Below are positions 26,844 through 35,929 of a stretch of 64,000 bases of DNA, piece by piece (positions within the stretch are counted from its first letter, which is position 1; every line of letters starts with the position of its first letter). A program made the position numbers and the translations under genes. The DNA comes from an uncultured Paracoccaceae bacterium (GTDB lineage Bacteria; Pseudomonadota; Alphaproteobacteria; Rhodobacterales; Rhodobacteraceae), in NCBI GenBank assembly GCA_938005545.1, contig CALKXV010000009.1, forward strand, positions 186,001 through 250,000, in the 5' to 3' direction. The notes beneath the pieces were generated by a model. The model saw only the letters and a list, made by a program, of their open reading frames with translations, was not told where the DNA came from and ran no database searches.

Positions 26844-27880
26844 GCAGACACCGGCACTGGTGCGTCGCTTCGAATAAGGCCTTCGCCTTTCAGATCGCTC
26901 CACAACTCGTCTGGCACTTGCGTTTCCAAAACTTCAACGTTCGCAGTTACTTGTGCTGGGTTTACCGCACCCGGAATAACGGTTTTCACCGCCGGATGCC
27001 CGAACACAAATTGCAGGGCTGCTGCGATCAACGGAGTATTGTGAGCCGCACACACAGCCTCAATCCGACGCACCCGCTCCAGAATTTCCGGCGGCGCATC
27101 CGAATAGTTATACTTCGCGCCCTTCACCGCACCCGTTGCCAAAATGCCCGAGTTATATGGCCCGCCCAAAATCACGCCCACGTCCTTTTCAACGCAAAGT
27201 GGCAGGAATGAATCCAAAGCTTCCTGCTCCAAAAGCGTATAGCGGCCGGCCAACAGGAACCCGTCAAAATCGCCAAGCCCCATCAAACGCTCACAGACTT
27301 GCCACTCATTCACGCCTGCCCCGATGGCCGCAATCTCGCCCGCACTTCGCAATTCGGTCAATGCCCGATAACCGCCGTCGTCGAACAGCTCGCGCACCTT
27401 GGCATCACTTAATTCCTGACTGCCCTGACTGAATACATCGACATCGTGGATCAAAAGAATGTCGGCATTTGCGACGCCAATCCGTTCGCGGCTGGCCTCA
27501 TAAGATCGCATGACACCGTCATAGGTATAGTCGAACACAATACGCTTTTGCGGGACATCGATGAAATGCTCAGGCGTTACTTCGTCTGGTTCACAATCCA
27601 GTAATAGCCGCCCGATCTTGGTCGACAGTTGCACGTTCTCGCGTCCGAACCGATTGAACGCAACGCCGAAGCGCCCCTCGGATATGCCCAAGCCATATTG
27701 CGGCGCCGTGTCGAAATATCGGATACCCGCGTCATAGGCAGCTTGCAAAGCGGCCTGTGCATCTTGCTCCGAAATCTTCTTGTAAAGATTGCCCAAAGGC
27801 GCGCCCCCAAACCCCATTCGCGTTAGGGGAACCCGACGATTTGTACGCTCGTTCAAGGGAACGACATCGGTAACTTTCAT
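26840..27880 (-). CDS. aldo/keto reductase (D-threo-aldose / pyridoxal dehydrogenase group)
   Basis: A 346-residue AKR with the N-terminal TRMGFGGAPLGNLYK, catalytic Asp/Tyr in GIRYFDTAPQYGLG and the late NADP-site helix region VIPGAVNPAQVTANVE. The closest type known to me is the L-fucose (D-threo-aldose) 1-dehydrogenase / pyridoxal 4-dehydrogenase group, which oxidises the substrate to a lactone. It ends the long minus-strand run but lies tail-to-tail against the sugar importer, so it could belong functionally to either region. The substrate cannot be settled from sequence. Confidence 0.9.
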   Translation of the reverse strand: MKVTDVVPLNERTNRRVPLTRMGFGGAPLGNLYKKISEQDAQAALQAAYDAGIRYFDTAPQYGLGISEGRFGVAFNRFGRENVQLSTKIGRLLLDCEPDEVTPEHFIDVPQKRIVFDYTYDGVMRSYEASRERIGVANADILLIHDVDVFSQGSQELSDAKVRELFDDGGYRALTELRSAGEIAAIGAGVNEWQVCERLMGLGDFDGFLLAGRYTLLEQEALDSFLPLCVEKDVGVILGGPYNSGILATGAVKGAKYNYSDAPPEILERVRRIEAVCAAHNTPLIAAALQFVFGHPAVKTVIPGAVNPAQVTANVEVLETQVPDELWSDLKGEGLIRSDAPVPVSA

Positions 27881-27924
27881 GAGCTGAGATCCTTCGATTG
27901 GCTGGAGATGCCAAGTATGCCTGC

Positions 27925-29685
27925 CTAGGCTCGCGCAAGCAACTGGTCAAAAACCCGAACCAACTCGCTCGTCGGGTCAGCCAACATTTCCGACGTGCGC
28001 CACGCGACGTGATGATCAGGTCTGACCAGAAGACATCCTGTATCTGCAATCTCGCGTGCCCGCGCCCAATCACCAGAGTGATCTGCATAAATTTGGCGTG
28101 GTCCGATTATGTGAGTTCGGATCGACATACCCAAGTTGCGCGCCACAGCCTCGGCTGCTGTCCCCCAAGCCTCGCCACCGATGCCTGTGAATAGTGTGAA
28201 CTGACCGCCACCGCAAAGATCAAGCGTCGACACCTGTTCGCCGCTGTCGCCATTGAACACCCAAACATGCGGCAGACGCGCGCCGGGGAACGTCGTTGGC
28301 TGATAATACAATTCGGGATCATCTTTGAAACCGGGTGCCTCTTGCTCTGCGTCAACAACCGCGGAGGACACATACCGTTGGTTCATTTCGACACCATGGG
28401 CATCAAATTCGTATTTCTTGAATGCGATCGCTTGCCGCAATGCCTCACGTTGGGCTTCACCCGCTGCACCGGGGTCACATCGGGCATCCATGCTGGCTTT
28501 GATCTGTGCGATATCCGATCCACCGGTCATGCCAAGTGCTTCAAAAATGGGGCCAAATTCGCCAATTGACTGGTTCGCTCGTGTTACAATCTGCTTGGCA
28601 ATCGGCGCACGTTCTTCGCTATAACTGTCCAGCAACGACGCACCCGCATGGCCCTTCAGGACAGCCGCCAACTTCCAACACAGATTAAATGCATCCTGAA
28701 TTGACGTGTTCGATCCAAGCCCGTTTGACGGTGGGTGCCGATGCGCGGCATCGCCCATGATGAACACGCGATCCTTCTGCATGTGGGTCGCATAGGCATC
28801 GTTGACCGTCCAAGTGTTGGCTGAGATCAGCTCTATCTCAAGTTCGGGATCACCGACCAGTTGACGCGCGACGTTTGTAGCCATCTCTGCGTCAACGACC
28901 GGCGCCGGTTCGTTGATGTCATACCCCCAAACAATCAGCCATTCATTCCAAGGCCGGATCATACGGACCAATCCCATGCCGATCCCGCCGACGTCCGCAC
29001 CGGGTTGCATGATCCAGTACAAAACCGAGGGTCGGTGTGCGACGTACTTAGAAAGATCCGCGCGGAACAGAATGTTCATCGATCCACCGACACCCATGCT
29101 GCCTTCAATTGGCGTGCCGATATGTTCGGCCACCGCCGAATTTCCACCATCCGCACCGATCAGATATTTCGAGTGCACGTCAAACTCACGCCCCGACAAA
29201 CGATCCACCAGCGTTGTTGTTACGCCATCCTTGTCTTGCACATGACTAAGGTACTCAGTTGACATTCGCGCTTGTGCGCCGCGCTGACATGCCGTCGAAA
29301 ACAGGATGGGTTCCATAAAGGTTTGTGGCAGGTCATTCATGTAGCAGGGCGACGCCATCTGGTGGGCCGCCCGGCTTAACGGATGTTTTCCCCAGCTTTT
29401 CATCCGCCCGATTTCTTCACCCGCCAGACTTTCACAGAACACGTTCTCTCCCATCATGTCCTGTTCGGTCGCATGCATATAGGCTTCAGCTTCGACTTCG
29501 GAGCCAAGATCGCGCAGAACCTCCATTGTGCGTTGATTGGTGATATGGGCGCGCGGCGTGTTGGCCAACCAACGGTACTGGTTCACGACCATCACATTGA
29601 TCCCATAGCTTGCCAGCAAGGCCGCCGATGCTGACCCGGCAGGGCCGGTACCAATAACCAAGACATCGGTTGTGATCTCAGCCAT
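27925..29685 (-). CDS. FAD-dependent aromatic hydroxylase (phenol/2,4-dichlorophenol monooxygenase type)
   Basis: A 586-residue class A flavoprotein monooxygenase. The N-terminal FAD motif is VIGTGPAGSASAALLASYGI, the middle motif reads FIMGDAAHRHPPSNGLGSNT, and the C-terminus is the thioredoxin-like domain found in phenol hydroxylases and TfdB. The length suits TfdB/PheA (about 590-600). It should hydroxylate a phenolic ring using NAD(P)H and oxygen. It lies 11 bases downstream of the TAXI-TRAP permease gene, so the imported acid may be its substrate or precursor. Confidence 0.9.
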   Translation of the reverse strand: MAEITTDVLVIGTGPAGSASAALLASYGINVMVVNQYRWLANTPRAHITNQRTMEVLRDLGSEVEAEAYMHATEQDMMGENVFCESLAGEEIGRMKSWGKHPLSRAAHQMASPCYMNDLPQTFMEPILFSTACQRGAQARMSTEYLSHVQDKDGVTTTLVDRLSGREFDVHSKYLIGADGGNSAVAEHIGTPIEGSMGVGGSMNILFRADLSKYVAHRPSVLYWIMQPGADVGGIGMGLVRMIRPWNEWLIVWGYDINEPAPVVDAEMATNVARQLVGDPELEIELISANTWTVNDAYATHMQKDRVFIMGDAAHRHPPSNGLGSNTSIQDAFNLCWKLAAVLKGHAGASLLDSYSEERAPIAKQIVTRANQSIGEFGPIFEALGMTGGSDIAQIKASMDARCDPGAAGEAQREALRQAIAFKKYEFDAHGVEMNQRYVSSAVVDAEQEAPGFKDDPELYYQPTTFPGARLPHVWVFNGDSGEQVSTLDLCGGGQFTLFTGIGGEAWGTAAEAVARNLGMSIRTHIIGPRQIYADHSGDWARAREIADTGCLLVRPDHHVAWRTSEMLADPTSELVRVFDQLLARA

Positions 29686-29696
29686 GACGCTTGCTC

Positions 29697-32057
29697 CTAA
29701 GATGTTGTTGGTTGCTTTTTTCCGAAACCGTAGCGATGGAACGCGATCAAGGCGATCCCCGCAATCACAGCAGGTCCAAAAAAGAATGCCGATTTAAATA
29801 GGATAAGTATTGCAATACAGAGGCGAATAATAATTTCCCATACAGCCAAACGTCGCGCGTCGTATCCGTTCAAAGCACTGGACACCAAATAAAGTGCCAG
29901 GACGAGACGCGCCAGCAATGCACCGAGCGCGGCCCAATCCACGGAACCGTCATACCCCGGAAGATAGGTCGTGCCGCCGCCGGCAGAAGCGACTGGATCG
30001 ATGACTGCGTCTTCAATCAACAGAATCTCGGGGTATAATGCGAAAACGAACGGAATAAGGAAAATCACAAAACCCGACTTGACCGCCGAAACACCAGTCG
30101 ACATCGCTTCGGCTTTTGTGATCGAAGCTGCTGCGAAGGCCGCAACTGCGACCGGCGGCGTGATCGCACTGGCAACCGCGAAATAGAAGATGAACATATG
30201 TGCGGTGAAAAGCGATACCCCAAGACCCGCCAATACCGGGCCCATCAAAAGTGCAACATTCACATAGGCCGGAACCGCGGGCATCCCCATTCCCAGAATG
30301 ATCGCGATCAACATGGTCACCATCAGCGCGACCAGTTGGATACCCACCGATCCCCCTTGACCTAGGTTCAGCGTTTGCAGCCAGCCGAGAACGTCCAGCG
30401 ATATGAACGTCGGCAATCCAGTAAACGATAGACAAAAGTCGATGACCGAAACAGCAAGAAACATTAGGTATAGTGTCGACACCAATATGCCGGCATCCGA
30501 CAATCCATCGACGACTTTGCGCGGCTTGGCACGCACTTCGGGGTCAAGAAACAACAGGGCGATCAACAGCATAACGGCCCACCAACCTGCACTACCGGCG
30601 TCGCCCGATGCATTTTGCCAAACTTGTTGCAGCCACGATAGTGATGTGACCTGACACCCGGTTTCGGAAAAGACCCGTTCGGCACCAAGCACTCCGCCGA
30701 ATATTCCGCAGCCAACACTTTCTTTCGTTGAAATCAGCAACAACAGGATCAATACGATCGGGCCAAAAATCATCAACAGGTTCAAAATGTCCTGTCCGCG
30801 AAGACGCATGTCTTCGGTCAATTCTCCAATTGCCATGATACCCTGTTTGCGTGACTGGAAAACGACCGACAAGAAAAGACAGAAGAAATAGGCAACCGCC
30901 GGAATGATCGCCGCGACGATCACTTCGGAGTAAGGCACCACAGTTAAAGCTGCCAGAACGAAGGCCGCAACGCCCATCACCGGTGGCATGATCGACCCGC
31001 CAGAAGACGCTGCTGCTTCGACGCCACCTGCAAATACCGCATTGAAACCGCGTTTGAGCATCATCGGAATGGTCAACACGCCGGTTGATAAGACATTCAC
31101 AATCGGCCCGCCCGAAATCGTTCCGAACATCGCAGATGAGACAATCGCCGCGTGAGCGGGCCCACCACGCAATCTCCGCGTCCAACGAAACGCAAGTTTG
31201 ATCAGGGATTGCCCGCCAGCTGACGTTCCGAATAGTGAGCCCAGCACGAGGTAAGGAAAGATGGTGTTCAACATGATGTCCAGAAATCGGCCCAACAGGC
31301 CGGAGGAATTGTTGACCAAAATGTCGTGTACTTTCGGTCGCCCGTCCGACAGCAAACGCGGCTCACCGGCTAATTTCGTCATCAGGTATTTGTTGATGTC
31401 GTCTGGGCCGTGAACATACCAAACCAAGACGGTCGCGATTGTGTAAATCGCAATTCCCAAAGCCACCAACACCAACGGCAGCCCCCACACCTTGATGTTG
31501 TAGGCCAAAAAAATCAGGATCGTCACGCCGACAATCGTCACCAAAAACCCACCTGTGGTGCTGACGCATTGCGGATCTTCAACTGTTGTCGGTTCCGGCA
31601 ACCCCATCAAATCGGCGATCTCTTTTTCGCGCCCAAGCGAGTCTGCCAGCAGCCGCGCGCGATCACCTGTGATTTGATCAATCAGACAAATACTTTCAAT
31701 TTCAATAAGGTAAGTCAAACCAACCCCAAAGGCGGCAACGACCAGGGCAACGTCCATGAAAAGCCCGAACCGCCGACGCAAGGTTGAACGGCCCGCCCAA
31801 GCCTTCCACATGGAATGCTTCAAGGCCACGCAAAGCATCATCGCGCTAAACGCAATCGGATAGAACCATTCGGTCGGGTATTTGCGGATGGCGAACCAGT
31901 CAAATCCAGTTACGTTCTGCACGCCTGCGTCCAAACCCGGAATACCGGGCGTCGCGTTCATCAACCCGGCCAGAACAATAACAACCGACAGTAGATACAA
32001 TAGCCAAGTCGGCTTGCCAGCCGCCGCGTTGTCGGTATCCGCCGTCTCGGCCATCAT
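29697..32057 (-). CDS. TRAP transporter permease, 4TM/12TM fusion (TAXI type)
   Basis: A roughly 786-residue integral membrane protein joining the small (DctQ-like) and large (DctM-like) TRAP subunits, as is typical of TAXI systems. The large-subunit hallmark GGPIVNVLSTGVLTIPMMLK precedes the family glycine-rich segment AAASSGGSIMPPVMG, and AIILGMGMPAVPAYVN and ITPPVAVAAFAAASI occur near the end. It drives sodium- or proton-coupled import of an organic acid with the binding protein upstream. Two adjacent ATGs at 32057 and 32054 are likely starts. A TTG at 32066 is possible. Confidence 0.93.
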   Translation of the reverse strand: MMAETADTDNAAAGKPTWLLYLLSVVIVLAGLMNATPGIPGLDAGVQNVTGFDWFAIRKYPTEWFYPIAFSAMMLCVALKHSMWKAWAGRSTLRRRFGLFMDVALVVAAFGVGLTYLIEIESICLIDQITGDRARLLADSLGREKEIADLMGLPEPTTVEDPQCVSTTGGFLVTIVGVTILIFLAYNIKVWGLPLVLVALGIAIYTIATVLVWYVHGPDDINKYLMTKLAGEPRLLSDGRPKVHDILVNNSSGLLGRFLDIMLNTIFPYLVLGSLFGTSAGGQSLIKLAFRWTRRLRGGPAHAAIVSSAMFGTISGGPIVNVLSTGVLTIPMMLKRGFNAVFAGGVEAAASSGGSIMPPVMGVAAFVLAALTVVPYSEVIVAAIIPAVAYFFCLFLSVVFQSRKQGIMAIGELTEDMRLRGQDILNLLMIFGPIVLILLLLISTKESVGCGIFGGVLGAERVFSETGCQVTSLSWLQQVWQNASGDAGSAGWWAVMLLIALLFLDPEVRAKPRKVVDGLSDAGILVSTLYLMFLAVSVIDFCLSFTGLPTFISLDVLGWLQTLNLGQGGSVGIQLVALMVTMLIAIILGMGMPAVPAYVNVALLMGPVLAGLGVSLFTAHMFIFYFAVASAITPPVAVAAFAAASITKAEAMSTGVSAVKSGFVIFLIPFVFALYPEILLIEDAVIDPVASAGGGTTYLPGYDGSVDWAALGALLARLVLALYLVSSALNGYDARRLAVWEIIIRLCIAILILFKSAFFFGPAVIAGIALIAFHRYGFGKKQPTTS

Positions 32058-32074
32058 CGCCCCCAACCCAAAGT

Positions 32075-32099
32075 AGGAGACCGATCACGCCGGTCTCCT
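32075..32099 (-). terminator. hairpin between TAXI binding-protein and permease genes
   Basis: A perfect 9-bp stem AGGAGACCG / CGGTCTCCT with loop ATCACGC lies in the 65-base gap. On the minus strand it is followed by ACTTTGGG rather than a long U-run, so it probably attenuates transcription or protects the upstream mRNA. That would make the abundant binding protein in excess over the permease, a common design in such operons. Confidence 0.6.
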
Positions 32100-32122
32100 T
32101 TGTTGTTGTGATTACGTCAAAC

Positions 32123-33163
32123 TTACTTGGCGCAATCAGGCAGCGTATATCCGGCTTCTTCCCAAGCACGTACAGCACCAGGGTGGTACTTGATCGGCAT
32201 CGGACCACAAAGGCCAGTGATGCCTTGATCCGTTTCACCGACCCAGCTTGCCTCCATCAACGGTGCTTTGGCCTTCACACTTTCCAACTCATCGACAAAG
32301 ACTTTCGTCAGTTGATAGGCCAATTCTTCGTCCATAGAGGCGCTGACAATCTCACCGCCAACTTCAGCAATGCCGCGAAAGTTTCCATCTTCGGACTGAA
32401 CCGTAACGTTCGCGCCGAACATTCCCTCTTCGATTGGCAGCTCAACGCCAGCAGTACCGGGGGCGTTCAGATACTTTTGCGTCGCCTCACTTTCGTAGGC
32501 CGCTTTCGGCATCGAAAAAGCGATCATCTTGCCCGAAGCCGAGGCCTGCGCGAGGCGACCATCGGGAAAATTGGTGGGCAGAATGAACCCATCCGCACTT
32601 CCATCGGTCATGGTCTTAACGGCCTGGCCCCAGTTTACCTGAATGCCCGTATAGCCTTTGCCATCTTCCAAACCGACCGTCAGATTGGTCAAAGCACGCG
32701 CTCGGTTCAACGCAGCACCACGCGGGGGGCCGTTATAGATCGTTGCGCCTTCAACCGAATTCCATCCATCGAAGCCGTTGCTTTCAAATGACGTTAGCAC
32801 ATAAGTTCCAAAGCGGTAGGTATAGAGGACCGCAAGATTTTCGACCAACTCCGCACCCTTTTCGGGCCCAAGCGCCGCATATGGTCCCGCCCCGCGTGAC
32901 ATTAGAAACGGGAGCAGGAATGGTGCAGCTGCAATATCAGTTTTGCCCTCGGCAACGTTTTGAACCGAATTGGTTAGCGTTTGGCCAGTCGCCACCTGAA
33001 TGTCAGCGATGCCGGCGCCCTGTGCAAGTTCGCCCAAGGCCAGAACCGTGATACCCGGCACAGTTACCGGAGCCGCCGTTTCCGCTGTCAGGTTCGCTTG
33101 TGCAATTGCGCCGGTTGCCGTCAAGCAAGCGATCACCGCACCTGTGATTGTCTTCATCTTCAT
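32123..33163 (-). CDS. TAXI-family TRAP solute-binding protein
   Basis: A 346-residue periplasmic protein with signal peptide MKMKTITGAVIACLTATGAIA and the TAXI fold. Characteristic pieces are NVAEGKTDIAAAPFLLPFLM, GPPRGAALNRARALTN and QVNWGQAVKTMTDGSADGFI. It binds a small organic acid, classically glutamate, 2-oxoglutarate or aromatic acids, for the fused permease. The ribosome-binding site (GGGAGGAGAT) is very strong. A 221-base gap separates it from the sulfatase, so it likely starts its own transcript inside the larger cluster. Confidence 0.9.
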   Translation of the reverse strand: MKMKTITGAVIACLTATGAIAQANLTAETAAPVTVPGITVLALGELAQGAGIADIQVATGQTLTNSVQNVAEGKTDIAAAPFLLPFLMSRGAGPYAALGPEKGAELVENLAVLYTYRFGTYVLTSFESNGFDGWNSVEGATIYNGPPRGAALNRARALTNLTVGLEDGKGYTGIQVNWGQAVKTMTDGSADGFILPTNFPDGRLAQASASGKMIAFSMPKAAYESEATQKYLNAPGTAGVELPIEEGMFGANVTVQSEDGNFRGIAEVGGEIVSASMDEELAYQLTKVFVDELESVKAKAPLMEASWVGETDQGITGLCGPMPIKYHPGAVRAWEEAGYTLPDCAK

Positions 33164-33273
33164 TTTTATCTCCTCCCAAAATTCGCAGACGGCTTTTCGG
33201 TCACGTCAGCCTGCTTTCTTTGATTCCCATGATCCGAACGGCTTTAGGATTGGTTTCCTACCGTTTCGCATGG

Positions 33274-33293
33274 CCCGGAATAGTATTTCCGGG
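33274..33293. promoter_or_regulatory. inverted repeat upstream of the TAXI-TRAP genes
   Basis: CCCGGAA-TAGTAT-TTCCGGG is a perfect 7-base dyad with a 6-base centre, placed 111-130 bases upstream of the binding-protein start in the 221-base gap. It has the look of an operator for a dimeric regulator. A second dyad, TAGGA-TTGGTT-TCCTA, lies immediately beside it (about 33245-33260). No terminator with a U-tract is evident in the gap. Confidence 0.35.
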
Positions 33294-33384
33294 TTCCTCC
33301 CATACATGTACAGTCTCAGATTGGCATTTCATCGGCACCGCGCGGCAGAGTCCAGTCAATGCCTCATCATATTTCCTCCTATCC

Positions 33385-34995
33385 CTAGCCACTGACGTGG
33401 TCGGGCAGGGCCAAACCGTCACGGTCTGTCTCTGCTTTGTTCCAATAACCGATCGTGATTCCCGGCGGTTCCTTGGCGTCAGTCATCAACTCGATGACCT
33501 CAGGTGTTCGGGTGATCCGTGAATGGTGTTTCCGGGTCCATTCAAAATGTAAGTCACGCAACCGATTAATTTGATCCTCAAACGCCGGATCATCCCCCAA
33601 TTCCACCAGTTCGCCCGGATCGTTTTCCAAATCGAACAGCATTGGGCGCATGGTTTCCACATGGATGTATTTCCATCGCCCATCAAAGATCATCGTAAGA
33701 CGCGCGTCAGTCTGATCGACGCCGATGTCGCGGCGCGCGTCACGGGTCGCGTAGTCATACTCCGACACGCAATATTCCCGCCACTCTACTTGTTCACCAT
33801 GTAACAAAGGATCTAGCGAACGGCCTTCCAGAATGTGTGGCTTGCTCGCGCCGCCCATTGCTTCGATGAACGTTGGCAACAGATCAATGCTTTCAACCAG
33901 TTGATCCGTTGCGGTGCCGCGCGTTTTGTCCGCTTTGCTCCGGGGATCATAAATGATCAACGGCACCCGCGCTGAGCAATCGTAGAATAAGTCTTTCTCG
34001 CCCAACCAATGGTCGCCCATGTTGTCGCCGTGGTCCGAGCAAAACACGATCATCGTGTCTTGCTCGCGGCCACTTTCCTCAAGGAAATCGAACAGACGGC
34101 CCAATTGGTCATCCAGTTCCTGGATCAAGCCCATGTAAACTGGGCCCACAACATCACGCACGCTTTGCCGCGCAAAACTTTTGCAAATTCGCGTTTCAGC
34201 CCAGGCCTTCATCAATGGATGTTTATGCTCGCCGGGCCGTCCGTTTACGGGCGGCATGTCAGCCGCGGAATACATGTCGTTGTAAGGCGCCGGCGCCAAA
34301 TACGGCCAATGTGGTTTGATGTAACTCAGATGACAAAGCCAGGGCGTGTCGCCTTGAGCTTCGATAAACTCAATGCCCCGTGTCGTCAGCCAAGCCGTCT
34401 CCGAATGCTCTTTCGGCACGCGCGCTGGCAGCGGAGCATTTTCCAATAACCAACCGGTTCGCAACGCACCATCTGGATCAACGCCAGTGTTCGCCCATTC
34501 CTCCCATGGATTCGCGCCATCCATGTTATGTGATCGAAGGTAAGCGTCGTAATCCGCTCCATCCCGGTGTGCATCAAGCGTCGCATTTGTTCCGTCATCG
34601 CGAACGAATACGTCGAAACCCGCTTCACTCAACCGCTGGCCGACAACAGTATCGGCTGCGATCCCAAGTCGTCCCATCGCTTCACGATCCGGGCGGGCGT
34701 GCGTCTTTCCAACCAAGGTGCAAGTCGCCCCCAATTCGCGCAGGTGGTCGCCCAAAGTCGGCTCTCCCACACGCAAGGGAAACCCGTTCCACGTTGCGCC
34801 GTGACTACGCACATACCGCCCCGTGTAAGAACTCATACGACTTGGCCCACAAATTGGCGACTGCACATAGGCTTTGTTGAACCGTACACCCTTGGACGCC
34901 AACCGGTCCAAATTCGGCGTCTGCATGTGCTTCGCCCCATAGCAACTAAGGTAATCCCAGCGAAGCTGGTCAGCCATGATCCAAAGAACATTCAC
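33385..34995 (-). CDS. cytoplasmic sulfatase (arylsulfatase/choline-sulfatase superfamily)
   Basis: A 536-residue alkaline-phosphatase-superfamily sulfatase. The Cys-type signature ICGPSRMSSYTG places the formylglycine precursor at Cys49, and the metal ligands include MADQ near the N-terminus and FCSDHGDNMGDH later. There is no signal peptide, so it acts in the cytoplasm on an imported sulfate ester, or possibly a phosphonate ester, since that subfamily is close. It starts with GTG directly abutting the BKACE stop codon (TAAGTG), so the two are co-translated. A sulfatase-modifying enzyme is not in the window. Confidence 0.9.
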   Translation of the reverse strand: MNVLWIMADQLRWDYLSCYGAKHMQTPNLDRLASKGVRFNKAYVQSPICGPSRMSSYTGRYVRSHGATWNGFPLRVGEPTLGDHLRELGATCTLVGKTHARPDREAMGRLGIAADTVVGQRLSEAGFDVFVRDDGTNATLDAHRDGADYDAYLRSHNMDGANPWEEWANTGVDPDGALRTGWLLENAPLPARVPKEHSETAWLTTRGIEFIEAQGDTPWLCHLSYIKPHWPYLAPAPYNDMYSAADMPPVNGRPGEHKHPLMKAWAETRICKSFARQSVRDVVGPVYMGLIQELDDQLGRLFDFLEESGREQDTMIVFCSDHGDNMGDHWLGEKDLFYDCSARVPLIIYDPRSKADKTRGTATDQLVESIDLLPTFIEAMGGASKPHILEGRSLDPLLHGEQVEWREYCVSEYDYATRDARRDIGVDQTDARLTMIFDGRWKYIHVETMRPMLFDLENDPGELVELGDDPAFEDQINRLRDLHFEWTRKHHSRITRTPEVIELMTDAKEPPGITIGYWNKAETDRDGLALPDHVSG

Positions 34996-35925
34996 TTAGA
35001 AATTCACCCGATCACCGCCCTTAAGATCCAGAATCTCACGGGCCTCATCAGGCGTTGCCACCTCGCATCCCAAATCTTCGACAATTCGCCGGATCTTTGT
35101 GACTTGCTGCGCGTTGCTTTCCGCCAATTCTCCGCGCCTGATAAACAGACTGTCTTCCAGTCCTACGCGCACGTTACCGCCCATTTGACTGGCGGTCGTG
35201 GCCAAAGGCATCTGTGCACCGCCCGCCCCCAACACCGACCACCGATAGTCATCGCCGAACAACCGATCTGCCGTCTGTTTCATAAAGATCAGGTTTTCAA
35301 CGTCTGACCCAATGCCCCCAAGGATACCGAAAATAAATTGCAGGAAAATTGGCGCTTTAAAGAGCCCTATGTCCATACAGTGTTTTAGATTATACAAGTG
35401 CCCGACATCATAACATTCGTGCTCAAATTTGATACTATGTGGCGCCAAACGTTCAGCGGCTTCGCGAATATCTGCAAATGTATTTCGAAAGATATTGGAT
35501 TCGGACCCTTCGATATAATCCTTCTCCCAATCGAATTTCCAATCATCGTACCGCTTGGCCAATGGATGGAACGCAAAGTTCATCGATCCCATGTTCAACG
35601 AACACATCTCTGGGCTGAATTGTTCAGCAGCCTTTAGACGCTCCTTGATCAACATTGTCGGTGCGCCGCCGGTTGTGATGTTCACCACAGCGTTCGTCGC
35701 TTGCTTCACGCGTGGCAGAAAGGGCGCATAATGTTCGGGTTCAACCGAAGGGCGGCCAACATCCGGGTGACGTGTGTGCAAATGCAAGATCGAAGCACCA
35801 GCCTCGGCGGCCTCAACCGCCTGACTTGCAATGTCGTCGAATGTGATAGGCAAAGCGTCCGACATCGTCGGTGTATGTATCGAGCCGGTGATGGCGCAGG
35901 TGATAATTGTTTTCTGTCTTGCCAT
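34996..35925 (-). CDS. BKACE-family beta-keto acid cleavage enzyme
   Basis: A 309-residue TIM-barrel zinc enzyme related to 3-keto-5-aminohexanoate cleavage enzyme (Kce). The family combines a beta-keto acid with acetyl-CoA to give acetoacetate and a new acyl-CoA. Visible are the zinc-binding HLHTRHPDVGRPS, NITTGGAPTM, KFEHECYDVGHL and GGNVRVGLEDSLF. I chose ATG 35925 because upstream residues are not conserved and the previous gene ends at 35930. An upstream dehydrogenase resembling 3-hydroxyacyl-CoA dehydrogenase could supply its beta-keto acid, as in carnitine degradation. Confidence 0.92.
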   Translation of the reverse strand: MARQKTIITCAITGSIHTPTMSDALPITFDDIASQAVEAAEAGASILHLHTRHPDVGRPSVEPEHYAPFLPRVKQATNAVVNITTGGAPTMLIKERLKAAEQFSPEMCSLNMGSMNFAFHPLAKRYDDWKFDWEKDYIEGSESNIFRNTFADIREAAERLAPHSIKFEHECYDVGHLYNLKHCMDIGLFKAPIFLQFIFGILGGIGSDVENLIFMKQTADRLFGDDYRWSVLGAGGAQMPLATTASQMGGNVRVGLEDSLFIRRGELAESNAQQVTKIRRIVEDLGCEVATPDEAREILDLKGGDRVNF

Positions 35926-35929
35926 GCAG

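Noticed and set aside
31882-32076. 64-codon plus-strand frame overlapping the start of the TRAP permease
   Set aside because: It is antisense to the conserved N-terminal membrane segments of the permease, with no ribosome-binding site.
33206-33307. 33-codon minus-strand ORF upstream of the TAXI genes (starts MYGRNPEILF)
   Set aside because: It has no proper ribosome-binding site, no known family and overlaps the dyads. It is too short to support without conservation data.
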